Assembly (NCBI GenBank): GCA_025963725.1
Contig: JAOQAE010000003.1
Coordinates: 434,001 to 498,000, forward strand
Direction of reading: 5' to 3'
Source of the DNA: Bacteroidota bacterium
GTDB lineage: Bacteria; Bacteroidota; Bacteroidia; 2-12-FULL-35-15
Length of the DNA stretch: 64,000 bases
Part shown: in pieces, positions 33,367-42,288 of the stretch
Layout: every line of letters starts with the position of its first letter
How positions within the stretch are numbered: the stretch's first letter is position 1
Translations under genes and position numbers: made by a program
The notes under the pieces: model-generated
What the model saw: the letters and a program-made list of their open reading frames with translations, nothing else
What the model was told of the DNA's origin: nothing
Databases searched by the model: none

Positions 33367-33984
33367 ATGGAACAGAAGATCTTACAACTAACATCGGGCA
33401 AAGGCCCTGAAGAATGTGAGCGCGTGGTGGCCAAAATGCTGGAGAAGATCCTGAAGCAGGCACGCACGGAAGGGCTGGATGCAAGCGTGGTGGAACAGGT
33501 GAAAGGAAACATTGCCGGCACATTGCTCTCGGCACTGGTGCTGATCAAAGGAAAGGAGCTTTCCTCCTTTTGCAGCGATTGGGAAGGAAGCATCCAGTGG
33601 GTGGCACAAAGCCCCTACAGGAAATTTCACCGCCGGAAGAACTGGTTCGCCGGCGTGATCATCCACGACATCACAGCACAGATGCAATGGAATGAACGCG
33701 AGGTGGCTTTCCAGACGATGCGCGCTTCGGGCCCGGGCGGACAGCATGTGAACAAGACCGAATCGGCTGTGCGCGCCACACATGTGCCCTCCGGCATCAG
33801 TGTCACTGCTTCCAGCGAACGCTCTCAGATGATGAATAAAAAAGAAGCGGTGGAGCGGCTGAAAGGCAAGCTGCTGAGCTGGCAGGTGGAACAGGCCAAC
33901 GCGAAAGTACAGGGTCAGTGGATGGAGCATAACACCTTGCTGAGAGGCAACCCTGTGAAAGTGTTCAAAGAGCCTTTGCATTAA
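33367..33984 (+). CDS. prfH: Peptide chain release factor H
   Basis: A 205-residue release-factor homologue without the codon-recognition domain. It has the GGQ hydrolysis motif in RASGPGGQHVNKTESAVRATHVPSGI, preceded by an N-terminal domain that differs from RF1/RF2 (LQLTSGKGPEECE...). PrfH releases nascent peptides from ribosomes with a damaged decoding centre, after which RtcB2 can religate the rRNA. It shares an operon with rtcB and ends before a bidirectional terminator. Confidence 0.93.
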   Translation: MEQKILQLTSGKGPEECERVVAKMLEKILKQARTEGLDASVVEQVKGNIAGTLLSALVLIKGKELSSFCSDWEGSIQWVAQSPYRKFHRRKNWFAGVIIHDITAQMQWNEREVAFQTMRASGPGGQHVNKTESAVRATHVPSGISVTASSERSQMMNKKEAVERLKGKLLSWQVEQANAKVQGQWMEHNTLLRGNPVKVFKEPLH

Positions 33985-33986
33985 AT

Positions 33987-34016
33987 AAAAACAGCAGCGT
34001 GTTGCTGCTGTTTTTT
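33987..34016. terminator. Bidirectional terminator between prfH and doxX
   Basis: ACAGCAGC (33991-33998) and GCTGCTGT (34004-34011) form a GC-rich stem with loop GTGTT. A-runs precede it and T-runs follow it, so it can terminate both prfH and the convergent minus-strand gene. Confidence 0.85.
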
Positions 34017-34025
34017 ATTTGAATG

Positions 34026-34400
34026 TTATTTCAAACTGCTTTCACGAAGCTTTTTGTGATAATAAATATACGAGCCGATGCCAACCGCAACAGCGACCAA
34101 TATCGGCAATGCAGCTGCAGCTCCCATTACGCAGGCGATGGAATAGATCGCGCCGATGAGGTCGAAGAACAAACCTGCATACGCCCATTCCGTGATCCGC
34201 GGATAACCGGGAATGAGGATGGCAATAACACCAAGCACTTTTGCAACGCCGATAAATGGCAGGAAATACATCGGGTACTGCAACTGCGTCATGAAATCGA
34301 CGGCTTCCTTCGAGCAAATAATATCAGGAATAGCGGAGAAAAGCATAAATGCGGCGAACAAGCCTGTAAGGATCCAATAAATGATCTTTGTTTTTTTCAT
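34026..34400 (-). CDS. DoxX-like small membrane protein
   Basis: A 124-residue protein from ATG 34400, with four transmembrane helices (IIYWILTGLFAAFMLFSAIP, FLPFIGVAKVLGVIAILI, WAYAGLFFDLIGAIYSIAC, ALPILVAVAVGIGSYIYYH). This is the DoxX/DoxD-like fold, used in quinone or thiol-linked membrane reactions, though most members are uncharacterised. It is followed upstream by the AHSA1 gene on the same strand after 22 bases, so the two form an operon. The longer frame starting at 34433 adds a charged tail and is less likely. Confidence 0.8.
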   Translation of the reverse strand: MKKTKIIYWILTGLFAAFMLFSAIPDIICSKEAVDFMTQLQYPMYFLPFIGVAKVLGVIAILIPGYPRITEWAYAGLFFDLIGAIYSIACVMGAAAALPILVAVAVGIGSYIYYHKKLRESSLK

Positions 34401-34422
34401 AGTGTGTGTTTTTTTTATGTGA

Positions 34423-34845
34423 TTACTTCTCAAGATATTCCTTTAAGGAAATGCCTGTAATGTGCGCCCAGCCTTCTTCAAAATTCTTCTTTGCAAAATC
34501 CGGGTTGCCGGCAGGGAATGTTTCAAGCCCGGCATGCGTCAGCTTCAGCCTCGTGACATCACCTTCCGGGAACAGCTCAAAGCTTACTTCCGAGCTGCCT
34601 TCATAGCCCTCGTAGCGCCAGGTATAGCTCAATCTTTTTCCGGGTACCACTTCGGTGACCCTGCAAAGGTGGAGATATGTTCTTCCATCCGGCCCGCCGG
34701 GAAAGCTGAATTCAAACCCGGGTTCGGCCCTGAATTCCGCAAGATCGAAATACCATTGCTTCATTTCATTTTTATCGGTAAGGGCCTTCCATACCTTATC
34801 GGCGGGAGCTTTGTAAGTGCGCTCGGTCACAAATGGTTCGCTCAT
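34423..34845 (-). CDS. AHSA1/SRPBCC-family protein
   Basis: A 140-residue START-like protein: FVTERTYKAPADKVWKALTDKNEMKQWYF at the N-terminus, VTEVVPGKRLSYTWRYEG in the middle, VSFELFPEGDVTRLKLTHAG and a C-terminal helix NFEEGWAHITG. The family is named after the Aha1 Hsp90 activator domain and includes many small hydrophobic-ligand-binding proteins. It is often paired with DoxX-like proteins in Bacteroidota; the role of the pair is not established. Confidence 0.9.
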   Translation of the reverse strand: MSEPFVTERTYKAPADKVWKALTDKNEMKQWYFDLAEFRAEPGFEFSFPGGPDGRTYLHLCRVTEVVPGKRLSYTWRYEGYEGSSEVSFELFPEGDVTRLKLTHAGLETFPAGNPDFAKKNFEEGWAHITGISLKEYLEK

Positions 34846-34914
34846 GCTTATTCTTTTTCTTATACCTTACAAACTTAGAGCTAACATTCCGCTTCCGCAA
34901 ATCCTTTTGTCATT

Positions 34915-34942
34915 TTGACCGGTAATGAAAAGGCGTATTTTG
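34915..34942 (+). promoter_or_regulatory. Possible promoter of the ECF sigma operon
   Basis: TTG (34915-34917), an 18-base spacer and TATTTTG (34936-34942), one base shorter than the TAnnTTTG consensus. It leaves a leader of about 65 bases before the first candidate start codon. Confidence 0.35.
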
Positions 34943-35009
34943 CAATGCATTATACGCCAGACAGGTAATTAATAAAAAATAATTGTGACTTTTAAGAATC
35001 CCGCGGATT

Positions 35010-35612
35010 ATGGATGTAAAGTTCCCAACCATGACCGCGACAATCGCTATGACAGAACGAAGTTATTATCAAACAGCTGAGGAGATCGGTGTTGAAATGG
35101 AGCTTGTAAAAGCTGCGCAGAAAGATCCGCATAGTTTCGGGCCTCTCTACAACGCCTACTATAAGCGCATTGTCGCCTATGTGTATCACCGGATGGAAAG
35201 CAAGGAAGAGGCCTTCGAGATCACCGCGCAGGTGTTTTACAAAGCGCTCAGCAATATTGCCGGCTACAAAAACAAAGGAGTTCCGTTCTCCGCCTGGCTG
35301 TTCCGCATCGCTTCCAATGAGCTGAATGCCGCGTTTCGCAAGAACAAGCGCAGCCGCATCGTGAGCCTTGATGAAGAAGGCCTGGCAGAATTAAAAACGG
35401 AAATAGAAACCGCCACATCCGCTCAGGATGAAGCGCTGTTCAAAGCAATGGAGCAGCTGGATGCCGATGAGATGGAACTTATTGATATGCGCTTTTTTGA
35501 ACAGCGCTCCTTCAAAGAGATCGCGGAGATCCTGGAGATGGGCGAAAGCGCCTGTAAAATGCGCACCTACCGCATCCTTGATAAATTAAAAACGAAATTA
35601 AAACACTTATAA
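35010..35612 (+). CDS. ECF-type RNA polymerase sigma factor
   Basis: A sigma-70-family protein of up to 200 residues. Region 2 is SFGPLYNAYYKRIVAYVYHRMESKEEAFEITAQVFYKAL...FSAWLFRIASNELNAAFRKNKR; region 4 is DADEMELIDMRFFEQRSFKEIAEILEMGESACKMRTYRILDKLK. In-frame ATGs at 35010, 35031, 35052 and 35097 are all possible starts; homology begins near the last. The following gene starts 4 bases after its stop and has anti-sigma topology. Confidence 0.88.
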   Translation: MDVKFPTMTATIAMTERSYYQTAEEIGVEMELVKAAQKDPHSFGPLYNAYYKRIVAYVYHRMESKEEAFEITAQVFYKALSNIAGYKNKGVPFSAWLFRIASNELNAAFRKNKRSRIVSLDEEGLAELKTEIETATSAQDEALFKAMEQLDADEMELIDMRFFEQRSFKEIAEILEMGESACKMRTYRILDKLKTKLKHL

Positions 35613-35616
35613 GGCC

Positions 35617-37242
35617 ATGGGCAAGTTTACATTTAAAAGAGGAAAAGAAAAGCTTTCCGAGCAGGAGATCGGGCAGCACATGAACTTCGACAAGTTCATC
35701 AGCGGCTACACGCCTCCCGTTAAAGGCTGGTTCTCCGGCGGCACAAAATTATTCACCATTCTCTCTTCGGGGACTGCGTTGCTGATTGTAGCGGGCTACC
35801 TGCTCTACACATCCGGGCAATCCGGGCAGGAGCATGCAGAAGCATTCATCCAGCCGCCGATCCCTGCGCTGGATCCTGTAAGCGCTTCCTTTGTGCTGAA
35901 CACGACAGCCGATACAACGGTGGTGCATTCAACGGGAAGCACCATCACAGTTCCGCAGAATGCCTTTGCCGATGAAAAGGGAATTCCTGTTACAGGCAAT
36001 GTGGAGCTCCATTACCGCGAGTTTCATGATCCGGTAGACCTTGTGCTGAGCGGCATCCCCATGAGATACGACTCCGCAGGCATTAGCTACCTGCTCGAAT
36101 CGGCCGGCATGTTCGAGATCACCGCTTCGAAGGATGGAAAGCCAGTATTCCTTATGCCCGGAAAAGAGCTGAGCGTTAATCTTGTATCGCACAGCGGCAA
36201 TACCAGCGATTATAATATCTACAGCCTCGACACCGTAAAGCGGCAATGGCAATACATTGCGGAGAACACCACTGCAAATAAATCGTGCCTGCCTGTGTTT
36301 GAAGCCGACCCTGCGATAAAGAAAAGAGTTGATGCGGAGAACAGGGAACTGGCGCTGTTCAAACCGCTGCTGCCTAAAAAAGCAAACAGCAACGCCGATA
36401 ATTTCAGCATCGATTACCGGAAGGATGAATTTCCCGAGCTGGCTGCGTACAGCGGACTTAAGTTCGAGCCGCTGAAAGGCGATAAAAATTACAAGGCTTC
36501 CCTCTCAGGGAAAACATGGGATGAAGTGCTGATCGAAAAGCATCCCGACAATGAGCATTATATTGTGACCTTCAGCAGGGAAAAAGAATCGCACAGCTTT
36601 ACGGTTTCCCCTGTTGTGGATGCGGAAAATTATGATGCGGCGCTGGCTGATTATGCTTCGAGGCACAAGAAATATGAAGCGCTGCTGGCGGCAAAGAAGA
36701 AGAACGATCGCCTGAAAAATGATTCCCTCTACCGCCTCAATGCCATGTTCGCCGGCTTGTGGGAAAAAAGCAACCTGGAAGAGCGCTTCACTAATTTTAT
36801 TTCAAACAGCTACATGGAAACCGCGCAGGACCTGCTCACTTACCGCACCTTCAACATAAGCAAGCTCGGCTACTGGAACAGCGATCAGCCCATCCCGCGG
36901 CCGTTCTTTGTAGATGCGGAAGCGATGAAAAAAATAAGCGGAACATATACGGCAAGCTTCAGCGCCGACGGCGAGCAGCTCCTGCTGAAGAACCTCTTCT
37001 TTGTGGACAGGGATTTGAACAGCCTCTACAACGCACCGGTAAAGGACTTCACCCGCTTCCCGATCCCCGGCCGCTCCGTGGATATTATGATCGGCATTAC
37101 GTATGACAACAAACTGGTATATTTAAAGGATGAAGAGCTAAGAAGGGTGAAGGTGACGGGAGAAACAATGTTATTCAATATGAAAAAGGCGGGAACCGGC
37201 ATCACCAGCCCGCAGCAGCTAAAACAACTCTTAAAGATATGA
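35617..37242 (+). CDS. Single-pass membrane protein downstream of ECF sigma, possible anti-sigma/sensor
   Basis: A 541-residue protein. It has a 44-residue cytoplasmic N-terminus (with GQHMNFDKFISGYTPP), one transmembrane helix at about 45-65 (LFTILSSGTALLIVAGYLLY), and a large extracytoplasmic part. Residues 95-170 (STITVPQNAFADEKGIPVTG, VELHYREFHDPVDLVLSGIPM) look like a ZU5-like or carboxypeptidase-regulatory beta domain. The remaining 350 residues are unknown, with a coiled region (YASRHKKYEALLAAKKKNDRL in pieces). There is no standard anti-sigma zinc motif. Position directly after a sigma gene and topology suggest an anti-sigma or sensor, inferred only. Its stop overlaps the next start (ATGA). 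Confidence 0.65.
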   Translation: MGKFTFKRGKEKLSEQEIGQHMNFDKFISGYTPPVKGWFSGGTKLFTILSSGTALLIVAGYLLYTSGQSGQEHAEAFIQPPIPALDPVSASFVLNTTADTTVVHSTGSTITVPQNAFADEKGIPVTGNVELHYREFHDPVDLVLSGIPMRYDSAGISYLLESAGMFEITASKDGKPVFLMPGKELSVNLVSHSGNTSDYNIYSLDTVKRQWQYIAENTTANKSCLPVFEADPAIKKRVDAENRELALFKPLLPKKANSNADNFSIDYRKDEFPELAAYSGLKFEPLKGDKNYKASLSGKTWDEVLIEKHPDNEHYIVTFSREKESHSFTVSPVVDAENYDAALADYASRHKKYEALLAAKKKNDRLKNDSLYRLNAMFAGLWEKSNLEERFTNFISNSYMETAQDLLTYRTFNISKLGYWNSDQPIPRPFFVDAEAMKKISGTYTASFSADGEQLLLKNLFFVDRDLNSLYNAPVKDFTRFPIPGRSVDIMIGITYDNKLVYLKDEELRRVKVTGETMLFNMKKAGTGITSPQQLKQLLKI

Positions 37243-37970
37243 GGGGCTTCCGGATATTTATACTGCTATTATCAGCAACAGCTTGCCGGGCCCAGCAGTC
37301 CGGCAAAACTGTTGTTTTCAAAGTGCGTGCACAAGCCACCGAATGCAGCATCCGCTGTGAAGGTGATTTTTTCCCGCTCGAGATCGTCAATCCCGTGCAC
37401 ATTGAGCTGAAGGGAAGGAACAAGGCCATCAAGGTAGTTGCAACGGGCGGACAGCTCATGTCGGTGAAAGGGGATACTTATTATTTTCGCTTCACACGTC
37501 CGGGAGCCACTGCTATTTCCGTTTACCTGGATACGCCCACAGGGCGGAAGCTGCTGGCGACCAAACAACAGCTGGTTAAAAATCCCGATATTTATTTCTG
37601 CGGCATCCGTGTGGATTCCTCTTCAAAATATCTCAATATCCGCGGAAGTAATTTTTACGCGTATTCTGACTATTACAAAAAAGAGCTCCCGGTCATTTCC
37701 TTTGAAATGTATTATGTAGATGATACGCTGCGAAAAAAGATCGAGCCGGTATTTTTAAGATCGGATACCTGCATGCTGTCCCCGCAGATGAAAAGGATCG
37801 TATTCAGCTTTCAGCCGAACCACAACTACATGTATTTCCATAATATCATCTGCCGTGTTCCCGATGGCAGCAAAAGGGTGCTCGACCCGGTTGAGTTCAG
37901 GATCGTGGAGGATACTGCAAACAAGGAAAAGGTAACCCTGGTGTATTCGATCCGGCGAAAAAAACTCTGA
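37239..37970 (+). CDS. Secreted GldM-like domain protein
   Basis: A 243-residue protein with a signal peptide (MRGFRIFILLLSATACRAQQ). The segment PVHIELKGRNKAIKVVATGG, followed by GDTYYFRFTRPGATAISVY, a LATKQQLVKNPDIYFCGI stretch and a C-terminal beta domain (HNIICRVPDGSKRVLDPVEFRI), resembles the extracytoplasmic beta domains of GldM, the T9SS motor shaft. Stand-alone GldM-like domains are frequent in Bacteroidota with unknown roles. It is translationally coupled to the preceding membrane protein, so sigma factor, membrane protein and this protein form one operon. Confidence 0.55.
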   Translation: MRGFRIFILLLSATACRAQQSGKTVVFKVRAQATECSIRCEGDFFPLEIVNPVHIELKGRNKAIKVVATGGQLMSVKGDTYYFRFTRPGATAISVYLDTPTGRKLLATKQQLVKNPDIYFCGIRVDSSSKYLNIRGSNFYAYSDYYKKELPVISFEMYYVDDTLRKKIEPVFLRSDTCMLSPQMKRIVFSFQPNHNYMYFHNIICRVPDGSKRVLDPVEFRIVEDTANKEKVTLVYSIRRKKL

Positions 37971-38101
37971 TAAATTGTGGAACAGATTCCACAAAATTCT
38001 TACAAATTTCCTTTACGATTTTTGTGATTCCCTGTGTTTCAACGCATAAAAAAATGGCATAAAATTTTCCTCCTGAGAGCCGATTCATATTTATTACAAA
38101 A

Positions 38102-38743
38102 ATGGATTCTATGGTATTTCAAAACAGGAAACAGGCTGCCGAACAACTTGCCGAGCACCTACAAGAGTACAAAAACAGTAATGCGATGGTGCTTGGAATT
38201 CCGAGAGGCGGAATTGAGATCGGCTATTATCTTGCCTCCAGCCTGAATGCCGGCTTTTCGGTCATCGTTTCCAAGAGGCTCGCCTATCCCGGGCATGAAG
38301 AATATGATTTCGGTGCCCTTTGCGAAGATGAGATCGCCTATATAAGAGGGAAGAAACATGAAGTTTCGGATGAGCTGATCCGTAAGATCATGCAAAAGAG
38401 CCAGGAAGAGATCAGCCATTCTGTGAGCTTTTTCAGGAAAGGCGCTTCCCTGCCACAGCTGAAAGGCAAGACCGTGATCATCACGGATGATGCAATGGCT
38501 ACCGGCGTTACGCTTGTTCCGGCCATCCGCCTTTGCCGACGGCTCGAAGCCGCTAAAATTGTTATTGCCGTTCCGGTTGCTGCAAAAACATTTGACAAAA
38601 ACATCAAGGAAGCCGATGAGGTAAAGATCCTGCATCATGCAGAATCTTTAAAAAGCTTAAAGACAGCTTCCCAGACGTTCAAAAAATTAAACGATGAAGA
38701 AGCGCTTTCTTTCCTGAGCAATTATCCCGTTTCTCTTTCCTGA
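38102..38743 (+). CDS. Phosphoribosyltransferase-family protein
   Basis: A 213-residue PRTase-fold protein. The PRPP-binding motif is VIITDDAMATGVTLVPA, preceded by MVLGIPRGGIEIGYYLA and a flexible loop with KRLAYPGHEEYDFGAL. This subgroup, sometimes fused to other domains and annotated as predicted phosphoribosyltransferases, is not assigned to a known nucleobase. The GIPRGG start and the aspartate pair in the PRPP loop are intact. It stands alone between the GldM-like gene and the convergent GH26 gene. Confidence 0.85.
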   Translation: MDSMVFQNRKQAAEQLAEHLQEYKNSNAMVLGIPRGGIEIGYYLASSLNAGFSVIVSKRLAYPGHEEYDFGALCEDEIAYIRGKKHEVSDELIRKIMQKSQEEISHSVSFFRKGASLPQLKGKTVIITDDAMATGVTLVPAIRLCRRLEAAKIVIAVPVAAKTFDKNIKEADEVKILHHAESLKSLKTASQTFKKLNDEEALSFLSNYPVSLS

Positions 38744-38757
38744 GATCCCCTTTCAAC

Positions 38758-40620
38758 TTATTGCTTCAGCACTTTTATCCGTTCTGAAAAATTCTCCCTC
38801 TGCAGCTCGATGATGTAAAACCCGGGTGGAAAATCTGCGTGTATCATCAATGTTTGCTCTGCCTTCAGCTCAAGCACGAGCTTCCCGGCAAGGTCATACA
38901 CCAGCACGCGGTCGCCCGGGCTGGGCTTCTCCGCCATCATCACCGTAAGCTCATTTGTAAACGGATTTGGAAAAACCTTCCGCCCGCTTTCTTCCTCCAT
39001 GCCTGCAAGATCCGTTGTGATCTCCTTAAAAAAAGCATCCTGCCAGATGCAGGTCCTCAGCGCTTCCTTCGCGGCGAACGATGAATTGATCCGCCAGTCG
39101 TGCTCCTTGTTCACATTTAAAAAGATGAGCGCACGCGTTTTACTGAAATACGATTCGAGGTCTTTGCTCATTGCGCAGATCCATTCGGCCTTCGTTTGAG
39201 AAGATGCAAGCTCGCCCGCATAGCGTTCCCTCCCGCCCGATTCCGCAATAAAGATGGGCTTTGAAGGGAAATGCTTTCTTAAGTTATAATAGCAGTCGGC
39301 ATACAGCGAGCGGAAAGAGCGCCATGGCGGGGAGCCGGAAAGCGGGTGATTATAAACGCTGGTTGCCACGAGGTCCACATACGCATCGCCGGGATATGCA
39401 TCCACAAACCAGTTGTATGAAGCGCTTGGCGCAGGCGCCGAATTGGGGCTCCACATCCAGAGCACATTGTTGGCGCCTCTTGCATTGAAGCGGTTCACAA
39501 CATACCTGAAGGCAAGGATCAGGTTGTTCGGGTCCTGCCCGTTCTCTTCTACCGACCATGGATACCAGTTCCCGTCAAACTCATGGAACAAGCGCATGAT
39601 CACGGTATCACTGTATGTTTTCACCTGGTTTGCAAATGCATCGAGGTACGAATCGAATGATCCGTTAAGAATGCTGTTCAGGCGCGGCTGCACCGGATCG
39701 AGCGGCGCATAGGAGGTGTACATCATTTCCCAGGTAATGATCGGCCGGTAGCCGTTATTCATAAGCCGCTGCACCGATGAGCCCGGCAGCGCGGAAGCGG
39801 TGGTGCCGCTATATGCAAAGGGCATAAAAATATTGATGTACCTTAATTTATTTCCCGGCGGGAACAAGGCTTCCACCTCGGGAGGCACCGAATCGGCCGG
39901 TGTACGGTATGCGTAGCTCCCGAGCAAACAATGATCGGTAGCGGCTTTCGGCGGGAGGCTTAAGACCGAGCTCCCGGTGGGCAATGCTCCCTCGGAAAAA
40001 CAAAGCATATCGGCATAATAGCTCTCAGGCCCGCTTGCCGCAGCAGCCTTATGAAAGGTGAGGCTGATGGTGAAGATCTTGCCATTGTCGTTTGTATAGC
40101 CTGCATCAAAAATGCCGTTGCCACCCGTGCCCACATCCGTGAATGTGCTGAGCGGAATGCTGATCAGCTGCCAGGATGCGGATCTCGGGATGGTTACCGA
40201 CTTTAGCCACTTATCATCCAGCGCAGTTTCAAAAACGCCGTTCTTGTTATCGTCCTCCTTTATGGCCACGTCCACCACTGCGCTTGCATAATTGGAAAGC
40301 GGGTTGAGAAAATAAAAATTGAAGCGGTCGGCCGCCGTATTCAGCTCCACGTATTTGGTAATGCCTTTTCCAAATTCGCCGGTGCCGCCCGACCAGTTAA
40401 GATCGAGCTGCAGCACCCTGTCGCCCAGCACATCGCTTGCTGCAAGCGGATTAGCTGCAACATGATATAAAAGGTCGAAATTCTTGTAATCGCCATCAGG
40501 CAGGTCGGTAGCGCCCAGGTCGAGGCCATCGAAATCGTACACCACATATTTTAATGCAGGCTGCGCGGAGCAAAGCCCGGATAAAAATAACAAGCTGCAG
40601 GTAAGGAGGATTGCCTTCAT
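38758..40620 (-). CDS. Secreted GH26-family glycosidase (mannanase-like) with T9SS sorting domain
   Basis: A 620-residue protein. It has a signal peptide (ending LCSAQ) and an N-terminal beta-sandwich (about 25-210, LKYVVYDFDGLDLGATDLPDG..., resembling a carbohydrate-binding module). A GH26 TIM barrel follows at about 225-525, with acid/base Glu in MRLFHEFDGNWYPW, VLWMWSP, and nucleophile Glu in PIFIAESGG. The C-terminus is a type IX sorting domain (KVFPNPFTNELTVMM, YDLAGKLVLELK). GH26 enzymes mostly cut beta-1,4-mannan or related beta-glucans. Both catalytic glutamates are intact, unlike the GH26-like part of the fusion at 43073-46912. Confidence 0.88.
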   Translation of the reverse strand: MKAILLTCSLLFLSGLCSAQPALKYVVYDFDGLDLGATDLPDGDYKNFDLLYHVAANPLAASDVLGDRVLQLDLNWSGGTGEFGKGITKYVELNTAADRFNFYFLNPLSNYASAVVDVAIKEDDNKNGVFETALDDKWLKSVTIPRSASWQLISIPLSTFTDVGTGGNGIFDAGYTNDNGKIFTISLTFHKAAAASGPESYYADMLCFSEGALPTGSSVLSLPPKAATDHCLLGSYAYRTPADSVPPEVEALFPPGNKLRYINIFMPFAYSGTTASALPGSSVQRLMNNGYRPIITWEMMYTSYAPLDPVQPRLNSILNGSFDSYLDAFANQVKTYSDTVIMRLFHEFDGNWYPWSVEENGQDPNNLILAFRYVVNRFNARGANNVLWMWSPNSAPAPSASYNWFVDAYPGDAYVDLVATSVYNHPLSGSPPWRSFRSLYADCYYNLRKHFPSKPIFIAESGGRERYAGELASSQTKAEWICAMSKDLESYFSKTRALIFLNVNKEHDWRINSSFAAKEALRTCIWQDAFFKEITTDLAGMEEESGRKVFPNPFTNELTVMMAEKPSPGDRVLVYDLAGKLVLELKAEQTLMIHADFPPGFYIIELQRENFSERIKVLKQ

Positions 40621-40710
40621 TTTATATGTGATCTCCCCTGAATCACTAAATTATCCTGCCATGCGGAGGATTCCCCATTTATAATTTTTAACTTTATCCT
40701 CAATTTCAAC

Positions 40711-41583
40711 ATGAGCAACGAACGGGAAGCTATACGGTCAACTTACATGAGCATTGCAGGAAACTGTGTGCTGGTGCTGATCAAGGGCGCAACCGGGATC
40801 TTCGGCAACTCGTATGCGCTCATCGCGGATGCGATCGAATCCACCGCGGATGTATGCTCCTCCATTTTACTGCTGATCGGCATCCGGTATTCCATGAAGC
40901 CGGCAGATAAGAATCATCCTTACGGGCATGGCCGCGCAGAGCCGCTGGTCACATTCACCGTGGTAGGCTTTCTTGTAGTGTCGGCAGTGATCATCGGCTG
41001 GGAAAGCATTAAGAACATCCGTACGCCGCATGAGCTGCCAAAGCCGTATACGCTGATCGTGCTCAGCTTCATCATTCTTATAAAGGAGATCTTTTACCGG
41101 ATCGTGAAACGTAAAAGCGAAAAGACCAACAGCAGCTCGCTCAGGGCGGATGCATGGCATCACCGCAGCGACGCGATCACCTCGCTTATGGCCTTTATCG
41201 GGATCTCCATTGCGCTGATCCTCGGGAAAGGCTACGAAAGCGCGGATGATTGGGCTGCGCTCTTCGCCTGCGCAATTATCCTTTATAACAGCTACCTGAT
41301 CTTCCGCCCGGCGCTGAGCGAGATCATGGACGAGCAATTGTACGATCCGCTGATCACGGAGATCCGCATCTTTGCGAAAGAGGTGGATGGAGTGATCGAC
41401 ACCGAAAAGTGTTTTATCCGCAAGGTGGGAATGCAATACCTCGTAGACCTGCACCTCGTTGTTAAAGCCGATATCTCCGTAAAGCAGGGGCATTTTATTG
41501 CACATAACCTGAAAGACCACCTCCAGGAAAAGCTTCCCCTCATCGCCGATGTGTTCATTCATGTGGAACCGGATGATGAATAA
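40711..41583 (+). CDS. Cation diffusion facilitator (CDF) efflux protein
   Basis: A 290-residue transporter with six membrane helices. The metal-site helices carry ALIADAIESTADVCSS (helix 2) and RADAWHHRSDAITSL (helix 5), with the usual Asp and His residues, and HPYGHGRAEPLVTF follows helix 2. The C-terminal cytoplasmic domain ends VFIHVEPDDE. Family members expel Zn, Fe, Mn or Co in exchange for protons. The HxxxD and DxxxD-type sites point to a divalent metal; the exact metal cannot be read from the sequence. It starts 90 bases from the divergent GH26 gene. Confidence 0.93.
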   Translation: MSNEREAIRSTYMSIAGNCVLVLIKGATGIFGNSYALIADAIESTADVCSSILLLIGIRYSMKPADKNHPYGHGRAEPLVTFTVVGFLVVSAVIIGWESIKNIRTPHELPKPYTLIVLSFIILIKEIFYRIVKRKSEKTNSSSLRADAWHHRSDAITSLMAFIGISIALILGKGYESADDWAALFACAIILYNSYLIFRPALSEIMDEQLYDPLITEIRIFAKEVDGVIDTEKCFIRKVGMQYLVDLHLVVKADISVKQGHFIAHNLKDHLQEKLPLIADVFIHVEPDDE

Positions 41584-41710
41584 TTGATTTTTCGGCTTCC
41601 CGATCACCCCTCTTAACGACTCATTGGTAAAAACAGGCAATACCGCCCTGCGCTCCCCGTTTTATATATATACTCTGGTATTCGAACCAATATTAAAACA
41701 GGAGGCTATA

Positions 41711-42145
41711 ATGAAAACTACAGGCAGCAATAATAATGAAAGCAACAGAAGGGTATTTAATGCCGTAAATCATGACCGTATGCGTGATGCCGAAAGAAAT
41801 ACAGGCGATACACGCTGGAGCGAAAAGAAAGAAGAAGAATGGAACGATAATATGAGCGACGAAAACAGCTTTGGTACCGGAAGGGAGTTCGGCATGGCAC
41901 TGGAAAACCAGATGCGACATGAAAGCGAAAGTAAATCAGTTCATGTGGAAGACTGGGAAAATGACCCCTACAGCTATCACAGCGCTGAAGATGATGTACG
42001 CGGAGAACTGAATCTCCGGAAAGAAAGCAGCGGGAGTACCGGAAATGATGACCATGAGTGGGATTCAGGAACCGACTCCACAGACAATAGCAGAGGAAAT
42101 GAATATCGAAAATCCTGGAACGATGAAACACTCGGAGTTCCATAA
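41711..42145 (+). CDS. Small highly hydrophilic protein of unknown function
   Basis: A 144-residue protein from ATG 41711, which follows an AGGAGG sequence by five bases, an unusually strong ribosome-binding site for this genome. The protein is rich in Asn, Asp, Glu, Ser and Arg (MKTTGSNNNESNRR, then WSEKKEEEWNDN and SGSTGNDDHEWDSGTDSTD), without cysteines or hydrophobic stretches. It is probably disordered and may be a stress-response or desiccation-type protein; no family is recognised. A perfect terminator follows at 42216, suggesting a strongly expressed single gene. Confidence 0.65.
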   Translation: MKTTGSNNNESNRRVFNAVNHDRMRDAERNTGDTRWSEKKEEEWNDNMSDENSFGTGREFGMALENQMRHESESKSVHVEDWENDPYSYHSAEDDVRGELNLRKESSGSTGNDDHEWDSGTDSTDNSRGNEYRKSWNDETLGVP

Positions 42146-42215
42146 ATGATAGAGATCCATTTTCTCTTTAGCTCAGATTCATAAGTTTTATTGGTTAATA
42201 TGATTCTGATAATTC

Positions 42216-42248
42216 GAACCACGCTTATATAAGCGTGGTTCTTTTTTT
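42216..42248 (+). terminator. Perfect-palindrome terminator
   Basis: GAACCACGCTTAT and ATAAGCGTGGTTC form one perfect 26-base palindrome followed by seven T. It terminates the hydrophilic-protein gene. Confidence 0.9.
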
Positions 42249-42288
42249 AGGTTAATCGAGTTCCGCCTTTCTGAAAGTTGGGCTGCTC

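Noticed and set aside
34023..34460. 145-codon plus-strand frame over the DoxX gene
   Set aside because: The minus strand carries a typical four-helix DoxX protein with a shared operon; this frame is a shadow.
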